This document shows, piece after piece, positions 43,693 through 51,589 of a stretch of DNA of 64,000 bases (its first letter is position 1; every line of letters begins with the position of its first letter). The DNA comes from Paenibacillus spiritus. Its GTDB lineage: Bacteria > Bacillota > Bacilli > Paenibacillales > Paenibacillaceae. A program made the position numbers and the translations under genes. The notes beneath the pieces are model-generated. The model searched no databases, had not been told where the DNA came from, and was given only the letters and a program-made list of their open reading frames with translations. The DNA lies in NCBI RefSeq assembly GCF_008710135.1, contig NZ_VYKK01000007.1:62001-126000 (forward strand), in the 5' to 3' direction.

Positions 43693-44496
43693 ATGACCGA
43701 TTATGCAAGCGGACAGCCGATTCTGACCCTCCCCGACCTGATCCGGGAGTTCCGGGCCTGCGGACTGGCCGAAGGCCAGACCGTCATCGCCCACGCTTCC
43801 CTGAGCCGTCTCGGCTTCGTAGTCGGCGGCGCCGAGACGCTGATCCGCGCTCTGCTGACGGTGCTCGGTCCCGAAGGCACGCTGATGATGCCTTCGCAGA
43901 CCTGGAAGAACCTCGACCCCGACACCGGCGTCCACGGAGATCTCCCCGCGGCGTGGCGGCCGATTATCCGCGAACACTGGCCCGCCTACGACCCGGCCCT
44001 TACGCCGGCCATCGGGATGGGGCAGGCGGCGGAAATGCTCCGCACCTGGCCGGGAGCGGCCCGCTCGGACCATCCGGCGCGCTCGTTCGCCGCAGTCGGC
44101 CCTAAAGCCCGGCATCTCACCGGCGGGCATGATCTCCGCAACATCTTCGGCAGCGGGTCGCCGCTGGATAAGCTGTATCAGCTCGGCGGGCATGTGCTGC
44201 TGATTGGCGTGGGCCATGACAAGAACACGTCGCTGCATCTGGCCGAGACCCGGGCGGCGTACCCTTCCAAGCGCCTCGTCGAGGAGAGCAGCGCCATAAT
44301 GGAGAACGGGGTCCGGCGCTGGGTCACCTATCCGACGCTGGAGGTAAATGACAGCGATTTCACCGAGCTGGGCGAAGCGTACGAACGGGAGCAGGGGACC
44401 CCGATCCACCGGATCGGAGGCGCAGAGGTGCGCTTCTTCGAGCAGCGTCCCTTCGTGGACTGGGCGGCCGCCTGGATGGAAGAGCACCGGCGCTGA
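43693..44496 (+). CDS. AAC(3)-family N-acetyltransferase
   Basis: A 267-residue acetyl-CoA-dependent enzyme of the antibiotic_NAT family. It carries VIAHASLSRLGFVVGGAET near the N-terminus, TLMMPSQTW, the SDHPARSFAAVG segment and the active-site region LLIGVGHDKNTSLHLAE. AAC(3) enzymes modify the 3-amino group of 2-deoxystreptamine antibiotics, and chromosomal relatives in Bacillales may have other substrates, so resistance is not certain. AAAGGATG precedes ATG 43693. The structured leader suggests post-initiation control. Confidence 0.9.
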   Translation: MTDYASGQPILTLPDLIREFRACGLAEGQTVIAHASLSRLGFVVGGAETLIRALLTVLGPEGTLMMPSQTWKNLDPDTGVHGDLPAAWRPIIREHWPAYDPALTPAIGMGQAAEMLRTWPGAARSDHPARSFAAVGPKARHLTGGHDLRNIFGSGSPLDKLYQLGGHVLLIGVGHDKNTSLHLAETRAAYPSKRLVEESSAIMENGVRRWVTYPTLEVNDSDFTELGEAYEREQGTPIHRIGGAEVRFFEQRPFVDWAAAWMEEHRR

Positions 44497-44586
44497 CGGC
44501 AGGCGGAGGCTCCTGCTGCGATTAACGGGTGATCTGCTTCCTCTTCTCCAGCCCCTTGCTCTTCTGATCCGGTTTCTGTCCCGGCG

Positions 44587-44624
44587 CCAAAAGTCCCTGC
44601 CGCAACCGCGGCAGGGACTTTTGG
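44587..44624. terminator. Bidirectional terminator between AAC(3) and SASP genes
   Basis: A 17-bp perfect stem, CCAAAAGTCCCTGCCGC at 44587-44603 and its complement at 44608-44624, with a 4-base loop. The A/T runs inside the stem can serve as T-tracts in both directions for the two converging genes. Confidence 0.85.
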
Positions 44625-44675
44625 TAGCATTGGCGGCCCGGACAATCGGCCAGCGCCGGGCCGGAAGCGCCGGCC

Positions 44676-44960
44676 TTACTGCGGCGACCGGTCCGCCAGG
44701 CTCTCCCGGGCAAGCCGGATCATTTCGCGGACCATGGAACCGCCGATCCGGCCGCCGACCCGGCCCGCCGATTCGGTGGTCAAGCCCCCGTTGCCGCCGG
44801 GCTGCAGCGGAACGCCGAGGTCCCGGGCCACTTCGTACTTGACCTCGTCCGGACGGGCCGGATCGACCGGATAGCCTTCCCGTCTCATCGTCTCGGCTTT
44901 GAATGCCTGCATGCCCTGTTCCGCTCCGGACACGGCATATGTTCTTCTTCGCCTTGCCAT
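44676..44960 (-). CDS. Alpha/beta-type small acid-soluble spore protein
   Basis: A 94-residue spore DNA-binding protein. The conserved core KYEVARDLGVPLQPGGNGGL is followed by TTESAGRVGGRIGGSMVREM, which has the germination-protease site region and the GGxIGGxMV motif of alpha/beta SASPs. An N-terminal Arg-rich extension makes it longer than typical members (60-70). These proteins coat spore DNA and protect it from UV and heat, under sigma-G. GGGGAGG precedes ATG 44960. Confidence 0.9.
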   Translation of the reverse strand: MARRRRTYAVSGAEQGMQAFKAETMRREGYPVDPARPDEVKYEVARDLGVPLQPGGNGGLTTESAGRVGGRIGGSMVREMIRLARESLADRSPQ

Positions 44961-45026
44961 TCTTCAGACCTCCCCGGGGTGGAATGTTCCCCCTAGGTTG
45001 TTCCGAAGCCGGGCCGTTCATACGCC

Positions 45027-46469
45027 CTAGAGCGCTTCTTCTTCCTTCCAGACGGCGCTCTCCGTCTTCCCGGCCTTGACCCGGACCTCGCCCGGCTTCT
45101 TCATCAGCAGCGATAATCCCACGTTGACGGCGGCCAGAATGAGGCCAATCAGGAACACGCGGGAGGACCCCGCCGCTGTCGCCTCGGCAATGCCGCCGGG
45201 AGCGCCCGACAACTCGCCGCTTCGGGCGGAGAATACCGATACCATCACGGCGATGCCGATCGCCCCGGCTACCTGCTGGACAGTCTGTGTGAGCGCGATG
45301 CCGTCAGGATAGTAGGCTCGGGGCAGCGAATTCAGTGTGTTCGTCTGGACGTTGGCCAGCACGGCGCCGACGCCGATCATCATTACAATATGGGCAGCTA
45401 CAATCAGCCACAGTGCTGTATCCGCTCCGAACTGCGCGTAGATCGCATAGGCAGCGGCCACGAACAGCGTACCCGGCGTTACGACGGCCTTCGGTCCGTA
45501 TTTATCGAAGAGCCGGCCGATCACAGGGGCCAGCACGCAGTTCAGCAGACTTCCCGGCAGCAGCACCAGGCCGGTCGTGAACGCGGCGACCAGCAGAGTC
45601 CCCTGCATGTAGAGCGGCAGGATCACCAGCATGGACAGCATGTTGAAGAAGGTAATGAAGCCCATCACTACCCCGACTACGAACATCGGATACTGAAAAG
45701 CCTTCAGGTTCAGCATCGGGGTCTTCATCTTCAACTGGCGGACCGTGAAGAGCAGAAGACCCAGGATGCCGAGAATTAGCGCAAGGACAACCCCGGCGCC
45801 GCCCCATCCCTTCTCTCCGGCGATGCTGACGCCGTAGACGAGGCCGCCGAAGCCGAGGGTGGACAGCACGATGGACAACGCGTCCACTCTGACCTCTCGG
45901 ACTTCATGAAGATTCGGCACATATTTCAGGCCGAAGACCAGCGAGAACAGCAGGAACGGAACGGTGACCCAGAAGATCCAGTTCCAGGACAGCGTGTCGA
46001 GGATCAGACCGGCGATCGTCGGTCCCAGTGCCGGACCGGCCAGCATGACAAGCCCCATAATTCCCATAGCCGCGCCTCGTTTCGCCGGGGGGAAAATAGT
46101 GAAAATGACATTCTGCGTCAGCGGCAGATTGATCGCAAGCCCCGCCGCCTGGATGACCCGCCCTGCCAGCAGCACCGGAAAGACAGGCGCCAGCGCCGCC
46201 AGCACCGTGCCTCCCAGCATCAGTACGACGGCGGTGATGAACATCTGCCGGGTCGTCAGCTTTTGCATCAGAATGCCGGTTACCGGCACCAGAATACCCA
46301 GCGTCAGAAAATAGGCGGTAGCCAGCCACTGAATTACCGTAGCATTGACCTCAAAGATATGGCCCAGGTCCCCCAGCGCAATATTGAGGGCCGTCTCACT
46401 GAACAGTCCCACAAAGCCCGCCACCAGCAGCGCGGCCATAACGGGACCGGATTGGATCCGTTGATTCAT
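45027..46469 (-). CDS. MFS drug efflux transporter, DHA2/EmrB-QacA family
   Basis: A 480-residue proton-driven exporter with 14 predicted TM segments. Motif A-like region ILVPVTGILMQKLTTRQMF and motif C AGPALGPTIAGLILD mark drug:H+ antiporters. The tail is charged and cytoplasmic. AAAGGAGC precedes ATG 46469. It starts 33 bases after the TetR gene stop, so the regulator and pump form an operon. The pump's substrate is unknown, and LmrB-type exporters are the closest remembered relatives. Confidence 0.92.
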   Translation of the reverse strand: MNQRIQSGPVMAALLVAGFVGLFSETALNIALGDLGHIFEVNATVIQWLATAYFLTLGILVPVTGILMQKLTTRQMFITAVVLMLGGTVLAALAPVFPVLLAGRVIQAAGLAINLPLTQNVIFTIFPPAKRGAAMGIMGLVMLAGPALGPTIAGLILDTLSWNWIFWVTVPFLLFSLVFGLKYVPNLHEVREVRVDALSIVLSTLGFGGLVYGVSIAGEKGWGGAGVVLALILGILGLLLFTVRQLKMKTPMLNLKAFQYPMFVVGVVMGFITFFNMLSMLVILPLYMQGTLLVAAFTTGLVLLPGSLLNCVLAPVIGRLFDKYGPKAVVTPGTLFVAAAYAIYAQFGADTALWLIVAAHIVMMIGVGAVLANVQTNTLNSLPRAYYPDGIALTQTVQQVAGAIGIAVMVSVFSARSGELSGAPGGIAEATAAGSSRVFLIGLILAAVNVGLSLLMKKPGEVRVKAGKTESAVWKEEEAL

Positions 46470-46502
46470 TTCTTGGTATGCTCCTTTGCTTCATTGCGTT
46501 CA

Positions 46503-47099
46503 TTAGGGATTTCTTCGCGGCTTTCCGCTGCCCCGTTCCCTCCAGAGCAGCGCCGACAACGTGCCTGCCGCTCTCTTCAGCGGCTCTGCCGACCGCTGCG
46601 TCAGGCTGAGCAGCATTCCACCCTCAATGGCTGCGTTTATCAGCAGCGCCAGGGAAGCGGCTTCTTCCGCGCGATATCCGTCGCCCTCCAGCTTGCGGGC
46701 GTAAACGTCCTGCAAGCGGGCATACAGCAGCCCGCAGGCGTGCCTTACCGGATCGCTCAAGGATGCCATTTCGCTGACCATGCTGCTGAACGTGTAGCCC
46801 ATCAGGGTCCCGCCCGCTTCGAAGTCGGCCGTCAGCTTCCCGATCATATCTTCCAACGCCTCCAGCGTCCCGGAATTTCTCGCGAAGATTGCTTCTGCAT
46901 CCTGGGTAATGGCATCGTTCAAGGTCTGAAGGCAGGCGATCAGCAGTTCCTCTTTGCCCCCCGGAAAATGGTGATAAAGCGAGCCCTTCGAGATTTGGCA
47001 CGCCTTCAGAATTTCGTTCAGACCAACTCCAATATACCCCTTCTGTTGAAAAAGCCGGGTGGACACTTCAATAATCAGCGCTCTTGTAGCTGCGGCCAT
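46503..47099 (-). CDS. TetR-family transcriptional regulator (LmrA/YxaF-like)
   Basis: A 198-residue repressor. The N-terminal helix-turn-helix is RLFQQKGYIGVGLNEILKACQISKGSLYHHFPGGKEEL, and the ligand domain follows. Proteins of this type control EmrB-like pumps and respond to planar drugs or flavonoids. GGAGGAG precedes ATG 47099. An inverted repeat of the LmrA/YxaF style lies 18 bases upstream, indicating autoregulation together with the efflux gene. Confidence 0.9.
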   Translation of the reverse strand: MAAATRALIIEVSTRLFQQKGYIGVGLNEILKACQISKGSLYHHFPGGKEELLIACLQTLNDAITQDAEAIFARNSGTLEALEDMIGKLTADFEAGGTLMGYTFSSMVSEMASLSDPVRHACGLLYARLQDVYARKLEGDGYRAEEAASLALLINAAIEGGMLLSLTQRSAEPLKRAAGTLSALLWRERGSGKPRRNP

Positions 47100-47116
47100 G
47101 ATTCGTCTCCTCCTCC

Positions 47117-47132
47117 CAGACCAACCGGTCTG
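47117..47132. promoter_or_regulatory. Inverted-repeat operator of the TetR/MFS operon
   Basis: CAGACC (47117-47122) and GGTCTG (47127-47132) form an inverted repeat with a 4-base spacer. The AGACC..GGTCT pattern resembles sites of B. subtilis LmrA/QdoR. It lies between the regulator start and the AT-rich promoter zone. Confidence 0.6.
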
Positions 47133-47193
47133 TTTAACTTACCAAAAAAATAATTTATAAGTCAAGGGGTTCTCCTTCAAAATGCGGATACGT

Positions 47194-47226
47194 CAAAACA
47201 GCCGGCTCCCTATGGAAGCCGGCTGT
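47194..47226 (-). terminator. Intrinsic terminator of the TPR-SUKH gene
   Basis: ACAGCCGGCT (47198-47207) pairs with AGCCGGCTGT (47217-47226), followed on the minus strand by TTTTG. Confidence 0.85.
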
Positions 47227-47259
47227 CCCGGTACCCTCGCCGTGCCGATCACCGCTCTA

Positions 47260-48201
47260 TCACGGCTGACGGACAAGTCCCTGTATGAAGCTGTCAAAAT
47301 CGGGCGCCAGCCGGGTAATCTTGCCCGGCCGACCCTTGGCGACGTGCACCACTTCGGGTTCGCCGTCATTGTCCGATTCCCGGTAATCCAGCATCACAAC
47401 CCCGCTGTCTCCCGGACACTCGGCGATAATGACGCCGAACTCCGGGTAGCCTTCCCGCTCCATCAGGAACCGGCTGCCCAGCGAGCCGCAGAGGGAGTGA
47501 TCCTTCTCCCGGCCAATGCCCAGAATGGCCGAGATAACCACCGCCTGGTCTTCCGCGCCCTCGGGCACGAACAGCCGGTTTCTCGGAATGCCGCCGTTGT
47601 GCGTCTTCATGAGCGATACATAGGCGGCGGGCAGCTTGAAGACGAGCGCCTCTTCCACGGACGCGACCCGCTCGTCGGACGGCGGCTCCATGACATACCG
47701 CTCCGCATCGGGATGAAGATCATCCCAGAAGCCGGCGGCATTCGGTCCACCGTCCGGCTCGCCCCAAGCGGTTGGCTCTGCCGGGACAACGGCTTCCTCC
47801 AGCCTGGCTGCACTGTCAGAGGCTAGCACCGGCTCCGGCGCGCGTTCCGGCCCCTTCTTCTCCCGGATCCATTGCAGGAACTCCAGGGTATCTTCGTCCC
47901 CCGGTTCCAGGAAGTCGGCAATGGTGAACTCCCGCTGGGCCTCGTCGTAGCGCCCCAGATAATACAGCGCAAGTCCCGTGCGGTAATGCCACAGCGGGTC
48001 GTCCTTGCCCTCTTCCCGGACGGCATGGAACTGCTCCAGCGCTTCTTCATACCGTTCCAGATTGTTCAGCGCCCGTCCCAGATGGCTGACCATCTCGTAA
48101 TCCCGCTCTTCCTCCGGGATCTCCAGCACCGCTTCTACAATGCTCTCGTAATCATCTTCCTCGTGATACGTCTCCAGACGTTCGCGCAGCTCCTCGTTCA
48201 T
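47260..48201 (-). CDS. TPR and SMI1/KNR4 (SUKH) domain protein
   Basis: A 313-residue soluble protein. Residues 1-115 look like tetratricopeptide repeats (GRALNNLERYEEALEQFHAV, GLALYYLGRYDEAQREFTIA). A Pro/Ala/Glu-rich linker follows, then a SUKH domain from about 175 (RVASVEEALVFKLPAAYVSLM, KTHNGGIPRNRLF, and an end with FDSFIQGLV). The fusion suggests a scaffold or regulatory protein more than a classical immunity protein. ATG 48201 follows GGAGG by 7 bases and is preferred over ATG 48207. It is monocistronic. Confidence 0.85.
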   Translation of the reverse strand: MNEELRERLETYHEEDDYESIVEAVLEIPEEERDYEMVSHLGRALNNLERYEEALEQFHAVREEGKDDPLWHYRTGLALYYLGRYDEAQREFTIADFLEPGDEDTLEFLQWIREKKGPERAPEPVLASDSAARLEEAVVPAEPTAWGEPDGGPNAAGFWDDLHPDAERYVMEPPSDERVASVEEALVFKLPAAYVSLMKTHNGGIPRNRLFVPEGAEDQAVVISAILGIGREKDHSLCGSLGSRFLMEREGYPEFGVIIAECPGDSGVVMLDYRESDNDGEPEVVHVAKGRPGKITRLAPDFDSFIQGLVRQP

Positions 48202-48291
48202 CCCCATGCCTCCGCCACTTCAGTATGCGTGAATTATACCATTTCCCGGCAAGGAAGCTCCAGTCCGTCCGAATGCGCGCCTGCCGTCCGC

Positions 48292-48708
48292 CTATTCGGC
48301 GCTCAGCTTCGCAAAGATCGCCAGCAGCTGCCGCTTCTCCTCGTCGTTCAGCCTCTCGAAGAGCCTCCCGCGCAGACGGCGGCCTTCCAGATCCGCCCGG
48401 CGGAGCATCTCCAGTCCATCGGGCGTGATCTCCAGATAGACGATCCGCCGGTCGTCCTCATCCGCGGACCGGACGATTAGGCGCTTGCGGCTGAGCTTGC
48501 CGGACAGATGCGTCAGCGTCGCCGGCGTCAGACCGAGCGCCTTGGCGATGTCCGACGGCCGGCTGCGGCCGCTGTCCCTGAGATGGGCCAGGACGAGAAT
48601 ATGCGAAATTCCGAGGTCCTGATCGAACATTTTGTTCCACTTAATAATCAGATGGTTCGTCACCTTGTCCATATTGTGGATGATTTCAAATATGGTCTGC
48701 TCTTCCAT
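48292..48708 (-). CDS. MarR-family transcriptional regulator
   Basis: A 138-residue winged-helix regulator. The recognition region is SRPSDIAKALGLTPATLTHLSGKL, and the wing is DEDDRRIVYLEITPDG. GGGGGAGACC precedes ATG 48708. A 32-bp perfect palindrome 29 bp upstream probably is its own operator. The neighbouring SDR gene, transcribed in the same direction just upstream, is a likely target, as MarR proteins often control adjacent oxidoreductases in response to phenolic or oxidising compounds. Confidence 0.9.
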   Translation of the reverse strand: MEEQTIFEIIHNMDKVTNHLIIKWNKMFDQDLGISHILVLAHLRDSGRSRPSDIAKALGLTPATLTHLSGKLSRKRLIVRSADEDDRRIVYLEITPDGLEMLRRADLEGRRLRGRLFERLNDEEKRQLLAIFAKLSAE

Positions 48709-48736
48709 AGGTCTCCCCCGGCATGCTATATACTGT

Positions 48737-48768
48737 ACAGGCTCCTAATGCGCGCATTAGGAGCCTGT
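48737..48768. promoter_or_regulatory. 32-bp perfect palindrome upstream of the MarR gene
   Basis: The left arm ACAGGCTCCTAATGCG (48737-48752) is the exact complement of the right arm (48753-48768), with no loop. It has no T-tract on either side, so it is more likely a regulator-binding site than a terminator. It lies in the 86 bp between the SDR stop and the MarR start. Confidence 0.65.
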
Positions 48769-48794
48769 TACTCGCTTAACCGTCATGATACCTG

Positions 48795-49529
48795 TTATTG
48801 GGCCGAGAATCCACCGTCGATTACAAGCTCGGCGCCTGTAATGTAGGAGGCGTCGTCCGACGCCAGGAACAGAGCCGCCCGGGCTACATCCTCCGGCTGG
48901 CCGAGACGCTTCAGCGGCGTCGCCTGGATGAGATGGGTCAGCAGTTCCTTGGAAGAGCTCAGCGCCTCGGTCATCGGGGTCTCGATAATTCCGGGGAACA
49001 GCGTGTTGACCCGAATCCCCTGGTTGCCGAAGGTGGTAGCAGCCGCCTTCGAGATGGCCCGGACCGCTCCCTTGGAGCCGGAGTAGTGATTGAAGCCCTG
49101 GCCGATCTGGGCGGTGTAAGAGGAAATGTTAACAATCGCGCCCTGCTTGCGGGCCGCCATATAAGGCGCCACATGCTTGATGCCGGCAAAAGGCCCGAAG
49201 CCGTTAATGGCGAGCATTTTCTGCCAATCTTCCAGCGTAATATCGGAATACGGCTTCTCCGAAGAGATGCCTGCATTGTTGATCAGAATATCAATCTGCC
49301 CGAATTTCTCGTTCACTTCTTTAGCCAATGCCGCCCAGTCGTCGTCGGACGTCACATTGAGCTTCATTCCATGCACATTTGGCTTCTGGCTGACCTTCTC
49401 AAGCGCAGCTTCGTTGATGTCTGCGGCTACGACAACGGCTCCCTCGCGGCTGAACAGATCGACCATTCGTTCTCCGATGCCTGAAGCTCCTCCAGTAATG
49501 ATTGCGATCTTGCCGTCTAATTTGCCCAT
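48795..49529 (-). CDS. SDR-family oxidoreductase (classical)
   Basis: A 244-residue NAD(P)-dependent dehydrogenase. Cofactor motif TGGASGIG at 13-20, NNAG at about 87-90, catalytic Ser in VNISSYTAQ and the Tyr/Lys pair in YSGSKGA are intact. FPGIIETPM closes the active site, and the C-terminus ITGAELVIDGGFSAQ is typical. An Asp at ADINEA after the second strand favours NAD. AAGGAGCG precedes ATG 49529. The promoter overlaps a repeat element likely bound by the neighbouring MarR protein. Substrate unknown. Confidence 0.92.
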   Translation of the reverse strand: MGKLDGKIAIITGGASGIGERMVDLFSREGAVVVAADINEAALEKVSQKPNVHGMKLNVTSDDDWAALAKEVNEKFGQIDILINNAGISSEKPYSDITLEDWQKMLAINGFGPFAGIKHVAPYMAARKQGAIVNISSYTAQIGQGFNHYSGSKGAVRAISKAAATTFGNQGIRVNTLFPGIIETPMTEALSSSKELLTHLIQATPLKRLGQPEDVARAALFLASDDASYITGAELVIDGGFSAQ

Positions 49530-49546
49530 GTTTTGTCGCTCCTTAA

Positions 49547-49609
49547 TTAATATTTAGGTATCTAAAATTTTTGTATCTAAATATTAACAGACTTCTGCGC
49601 GGTCTGCAA
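49547..49609 (-). promoter_or_regulatory. Promoter and repeat operator of the SDR gene
   Basis: On the minus strand TTGCAG (49604-49609), 17 bp and TAATAT (49581-49586). The -10 is embedded in an 11-bp inverted repeat, TTAATATTTAG (49547-49557) with CTAAATATTAA (49577-49587). Inside are two direct copies of GTATCTAAA (49558-49566 and 49573-49581). This fits repression of the SDR gene by a MarR-type dimer. Confidence 0.65.
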
Positions 49610-49660
49610 CTTGCAAAGGCTGCCAGCCGCCTCACTCATTATAGACCGTTCCGAAACCGA

Positions 49661-50938
49661 TTATTCCCTCACCGTCCTTTCGCCCCGCCGCCACACCTGG
49701 CGGATCGACAGCGTATCGGCGATATTCACCGACGGGTCCCCGTCCACCAGCACCAGATCCGCCCGCGCTCCTTCGGCGATGCGTCCGCGGTCGTGAAGTC
49801 CGAACACCCGGGCGGTCTTTGAGGTGGCGGAGCGAAGCGCCTCGACCGGCGTGAAGCCGGCCTCGACCAGCAGCTGCATTTCATGGTGGACACTGACGCC
49901 GTGGGCCAGCCCGCCCAGTGTGGGAACCGGCACGGAGACGTCAGTTCCCACCAGAATATCGACGCCTGCCCGGTGAAGATCCATCACATTGCGGTAGTTG
50001 TCCGCCATGCTGCCCTGCGGGTAGGTGTTGAAGCAGGACTTCAGCGTCCCGAGCCATTCGGGGCTGAGCTTGGCGTTCACACGCGGATCGTCCGCCAGCG
50101 CGGAGGCGGAATGCCCGATAATTGAAGCATTAAGGACGAGACAAGGCGTGACGAACACGCCCGCCGATGCAATCCGGTTCACCAGCTCCGGCGTATCCTC
50201 CGGCCGGTCGATGAAGAGATGGGCGAGACCGTCGATCCCAATCTCGACGGCCTGACGGGAAGATTCGGCCGTGAGCACGTGGGCGATCGCCATTTTGCTA
50301 TGCCGGTGGGCTTCATCTACGGCAGCCTTTAGAATATCCCTCCCCAGCACCGGCAGTCCGGGCGAAGCCAGCACCGAGCCTTCTTCAATCATGATCTTGA
50401 TATAGTCGGCTCCGTCTTCGACCTGGCGGGCAACAAACTCCACCGCTTCTTCCGGTGTAGAGACCGCTGGCGTTTCTTCATGGTCATGCGCATGGGCAGC
50501 CAGCAGAGCATTCCGTTCCTCCTCGGGCATCTTCTCCAGTTCCTTCAGCACAAAATCCGGAATCTCTCCGTCCCCCGGCATCAGCTCATCGGGATGGCCG
50601 CCGGGCGGGGTCACGCCCATGCCCGCAGACCGAACGTCGGCAATATCCAGGATTCCTTCCAGCTGGGCCTTGCGTCCGCTTGCGGTGAAGCCGCCCATCA
50701 TCTCAAGCTCGGTCGTCACGCCGAACTTCAGCGCATCCCGCAGACCTTCAACAGAAGTATGCACGTGGGCATCAATCAGACCCGGGAGCAGCATGCCTCC
50801 GGCCGCATCCACAATCTTCGCTTCTGCCGGAACCTCTCCTCCCACAGACACAATCCGGTCTCCTTCGATTAGAACGGCCCCCGCTTCCCGAACCTCTTCG
50901 CCGTCGAACAGGCGGGCATTGATAATCGCTGTAACCAT
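49661..50938 (-). CDS. Metal-dependent amidohydrolase family protein
   Basis: A 425-residue TIM-barrel hydrolase. The metal-binding motif is DAHVHTS at about 55-61. Downstream metal ligands are probably the Lys in DYIKIMIEEGS, His in MAIAHVLTAES and GLAHLFI, and Asp in ILVGTDVSVP. A His-rich insert (AAHAHDHEETP) is unusual. The C-terminal FGLHDRGRIAEGARADLVLVDGDP is the standard family ending. Related enzymes act on cyclic amides, prolidase substrates or mycotoxins; the substrate is unknown. AAAGGAGG precedes ATG 50938. It is divergent from a MarR gene. Confidence 0.9.
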   Translation of the reverse strand: MVTAIINARLFDGEEVREAGAVLIEGDRIVSVGGEVPAEAKIVDAAGGMLLPGLIDAHVHTSVEGLRDALKFGVTTELEMMGGFTASGRKAQLEGILDIADVRSAGMGVTPPGGHPDELMPGDGEIPDFVLKELEKMPEEERNALLAAHAHDHEETPAVSTPEEAVEFVARQVEDGADYIKIMIEEGSVLASPGLPVLGRDILKAAVDEAHRHSKMAIAHVLTAESSRQAVEIGIDGLAHLFIDRPEDTPELVNRIASAGVFVTPCLVLNASIIGHSASALADDPRVNAKLSPEWLGTLKSCFNTYPQGSMADNYRNVMDLHRAGVDILVGTDVSVPVPTLGGLAHGVSVHHEMQLLVEAGFTPVEALRSATSKTARVFGLHDRGRIAEGARADLVLVDGDPSVNIADTLSIRQVWRRGERTVRE

Positions 50939-50979
50939 ACGCCAGTTACCTCCTTTGTCATTATATTAGAACTATAACA

Positions 50980-50993
50980 GTTAGAATTCTAAC
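50980..50993. promoter_or_regulatory. Palindromic operator between amidohydrolase and MarR genes
   Basis: GTTAGAATTCTAAC is a perfect 14-bp palindrome in the 160-bp divergent gap. Related half-sites (TTAGAACTATAAC just before it, TTTCTAACA near 51036) suggest a multi-site MarR operator. Confidence 0.6.
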
Positions 50994-51098
50994 AGTCAAT
51001 CGGAATCGGGCCCTTTTCGGATCGGTCTTTGACATTTCTAACACCTGCACGTAGATTTAATGATAAGATTCAATGCCTTTGGCAAAGGAGAAGAAGAC

Positions 51099-51530
51099 AT
51101 GACTGCATCCACTTCGCCGACCCCTTACTCCGACTTAATCCGCGACATCGGCATGAAGATCCGAAGCCTCGCGAATACGCGTCTGTCCGAGCTCGGGCTG
51201 AATTCCCAGCAGGGACAAATGATGGGCTACATATTCGAGCATCAGCACCGCGGCGTCATCCAGAAAGACCTGGCCGACCACTTTAACCGGACGGGAGCAA
51301 GCATCACCAGCATGCTTCAAGGACTGGAGCGCAAAGGCTACATCAAACGGATTATTCCCGAAGACAACGAGCGGCAGAAACGGATTTATCTGCTGCCCAA
51401 GGGCAGCGATCTCGTCGAAGAATTCAACGCCATCTTTCGGGATGTCGAGCACAAGATTACCGGCGGCCTCACGGGAGAAGAGCGCGAGGAATTCCTGAAT
51501 CTGCTGGTTAAGGTGAAGTCGGCCCTCTGA
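51099..51530 (+). CDS. MarR-family transcriptional regulator
   Basis: A 143-residue winged-helix regulator. Recognition helix region is VIQKDLADHFNRTGASITSMLQGLE, wing is EDNERQKRIYLLPKG. AAAGGAG lies 8 bases before ATG 51099; the frame opens at 51060 but without a site. It is divergent from the amidohydrolase gene with a palindrome between them, so it probably represses that gene and itself. Confidence 0.9.
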   Translation: MTASTSPTPYSDLIRDIGMKIRSLANTRLSELGLNSQQGQMMGYIFEHQHRGVIQKDLADHFNRTGASITSMLQGLERKGYIKRIIPEDNERQKRIYLLPKGSDLVEEFNAIFRDVEHKITGGLTGEEREEFLNLLVKVKSAL

Positions 51531-51537
51531 CCCTAAC

Positions 51538-51577
51538 AAGCCCGAAGCATCCGCCGCGCGGATCTTCGGGCTTATTT
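51538..51577 (+). terminator. Intrinsic terminator of the MarR gene
   Basis: AAGCCCGAAG (51538-51547) pairs with CTTCGGGCTT (51564-51573), inner stem ATCCG/CGGAT, followed by ATTTA. It may also serve the converging DUF3237 gene. Confidence 0.8.
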
Positions 51578-51589
51578 ACTCTGCATGAT

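Noticed and set aside
43540..45021. A 493-codon minus-strand frame across the AAC(3) and SASP genes
   Set aside because: It covers a real plus-strand enzyme and a real spore-protein gene in another frame, and its product is low-complexity Arg/Gly-rich.
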